Shown: positions 63,094 through 64,000 of the stretch, in pieces | Position numbering within the stretch: position 1 is the first letter of the stretch | Layout: each line of letters opens with the position of its first letter | Source: an uncultured Amylibacter sp. | GTDB lineage: Bacteria; Pseudomonadota; Alphaproteobacteria; Rhodobacterales; Rhodobacteraceae | Reading direction: 5' to 3' | Length of the DNA: 64,000 nt | Assembly (NCBI GenBank): GCA_959347425.1 | Contig: OY365741.1 | Coordinates: forward strand, 558,001 to 622,000 | Notes under the pieces: model-generated | The model's input: only the letters and a program-made list of their open reading frames with translations | What the model was told of the DNA's origin: nothing | Database searches by the model: none | Program-made: the position numbers and the translations under genes

Positions 63094-64000
63094 ATGCGCC
63101 GTGTTGTGATTACAGGAATTGGGATTATTTCTTCCATTGGTAACAATGTGAAAGAGGTGACTCAAAGCCTGAAAAACGGAACTTCGGGGATTGTTTTTGC
63201 CCCCGAATACGCGGAACGTGGGTTTCGCAGTCAAATCCACGGGTTGCCACAGATTGACCCGACCGAGCATATAGACAAACGCCAAATGCGCTTTATGGGC
63301 AATGGTGCCGCCTATAATTATATGGCGATGGAGCAAGCCATTAACGATAGCGGGCTGGACGCTGGCGATGTTTCAAACGACCGCACGGGGCTGATTATGG
63401 GGTCTGGCGGGCCTAGTACCCTGAACCTGTTTGCTGCCCATAATGCCGTTACCGAAAAGGGTTCGCCAAAGAAAATGGGGCCGTTTATGGTGACCCGTTG
63501 CATGTCTTCCACGAATTCGGCTTGTTTGGCGACTCCGTTCAAAATTCGCGGGGTGAATTATTCGATTACCTCTGCCTGTTCGACCTCTGCCCATTGTATC
63601 GGCAACGGGGTGGAACAAATCCAGTTTAACAAGCAAGATATCGTTTTCGCTGGCGGGGGGGAGGAGTTGGATTGGACTCTGTCCTGCCTGTTTGATGCGA
63701 TGGGCGCGATGTCTTCCAAATATAACGATACGCCCGAATGCGCGTCCAGAGCGTTTGATGCAAACCGCGATGGTTTTGTTATTGCTGGCGGTGGCGGGGT
63801 TGTTGTGCTGGAAGAATTGGAACACGCCTTGGCGCGGGGTGCAAAGATTTATGCAGAGGTTACGGGCTATGGCGCGACTTCTGACGGGTTTGATATGGTT
63901 GCCCCATCGGGTGAGGGTGGCGAGCGTTCCATGCGATTGGCTATGCAAACGATTGGCGCACGCAAGGTTAATTATATTAACGCCCACGGTACCTCCACCC
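63094..64000 (+). CDS. fabB: 3-oxoacyl-ACP synthase I (3' end outside window)
   Basis: Condensing enzyme needed for unsaturated fatty acids; about 302 residues are visible, the rest runs off the window. It starts [19 protein letters not shown] after AAGGAGA. The nucleophile is in [16 protein letters not shown] (about residues 159-174) and the first active-site histidine in [10 protein letters not shown], the last residues visible. The partner FabA is directly upstream; together they form the anaerobic unsaturated pathway. Confidence 0.96.
   Translation, partial: MRRVVITGIGIISSIGNNVKEVTQSLKNGTSGIVFAPEYAERGFRSQIHGLPQIDPTEHIDKRQMRFMGNGAAYNYMAMEQAINDSGLDAGDVSNDRTGLIMGSGGPSTLNLFAAHNAVTEKGSPKKMGPFMVTRCMSSTNSACLATPFKIRGVNYSITSACSTSAHCIGNGVEQIQFNKQDIVFAGGGEELDWTLSCLFDAMGAMSSKYNDTPECASRAFDANRDGFVIAGGGGVVVLEELEHALARGAKIYAEVTGYGATSDGFDMVAPSGEGGERSMRLAMQTIGARKVNYINAHGTST

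Overview
The window reads as chromosome of an alphaproteobacterium of moderate G+C content. The evidence is gene order and gene type: DUF177-rpmF-plsX-fabH-ihfA-merR, argS-nagZ-scpA-scpB, an Irr-type Fur regulator divergent from fabA-fabB, and miaB-phoH-ybeY-corC-lnt-metK-trmB. A DksA that keeps only one of four zinc cysteines and a SAM/SAH-type riboswitch before metK also fit; that riboswitch is best known from Rhodobacterales. I do not name a genus. There are no rRNA genes, prophage, transposase or CRISPR array. About 70 genes are packed tightly, often with 4-base start/stop overlaps.

Layout. 1-9.2 kb: end of a choline-dehydrogenase-like gene, a DUF1643 gene, then propionate catabolism (pccB, two accessory genes, pccA, methylmalonyl-CoA mutase). 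9.2-21 kb: ilvD, trmJ, ctaA, an enoyl-CoA hydratase, moaA, a GIY-YIG-type gene, glmU-glmS, gph and a DegT aminotransferase, closed by tRNA-Gln. 21-25 kb: msrB, four Sel1-repeat genes, bamE. 25-31 kb: phospholipid/fatty-acid start genes, ihfA, merR, tRNA-Pro, dcd. 31-39 kb: scpB-scpA-nagZ-argS, dgt, erpA, xthA, dksA. 39-45 kb: sarcosine oxidase soxBDAG with an extra secreted protein inside the operon. 45-51 kb: exporters, ruvX, DUF1289, a secreted unknown, cmk-aroA. 51-52.3 kb: three tandem promoter-plus-hairpin units followed by a NYN-domain RNase gene. 52-64 kb: trmB-metK-lnt-corC-ybeY-phoH, two small envelope proteins, miaB-irr, fabA and the start of fabB.

The genes point to heterotrophic use of methylated amines (choline to glycine betaine; sarcosine to glycine) and of propionyl-CoA (carboxylation, then mutation to succinyl-CoA), beside housekeeping envelope, tRNA and nucleotide functions. 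The central carbon steps here depend on biotin, cobalamin and flavin.

Two things stand out beyond ordinary genes. (1) Upstream of the NYN gene are three ~145-bp direct repeats, each with a promoter-like -35/-10 pair and a conserved hairpin; the last ends in a strong intrinsic terminator 9 bases before the gene. This layout resembles type III toxin-antitoxin loci, but with a NYN nuclease, and is the best candidate for an undescribed system. (2) At least seven intergenic sites carry copies of a ~330-bp non-coding, strongly structured element. Each copy is bracketed by inverted arrays of 7-bp repeats whose sequence matches across one locus but differs between loci; an eighth site (metK/lnt) has the same brackets around a different, palindromic 40-bp repeat array. 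The arrays run into stop codons of neighbouring genes and even supply C-terminal residues.
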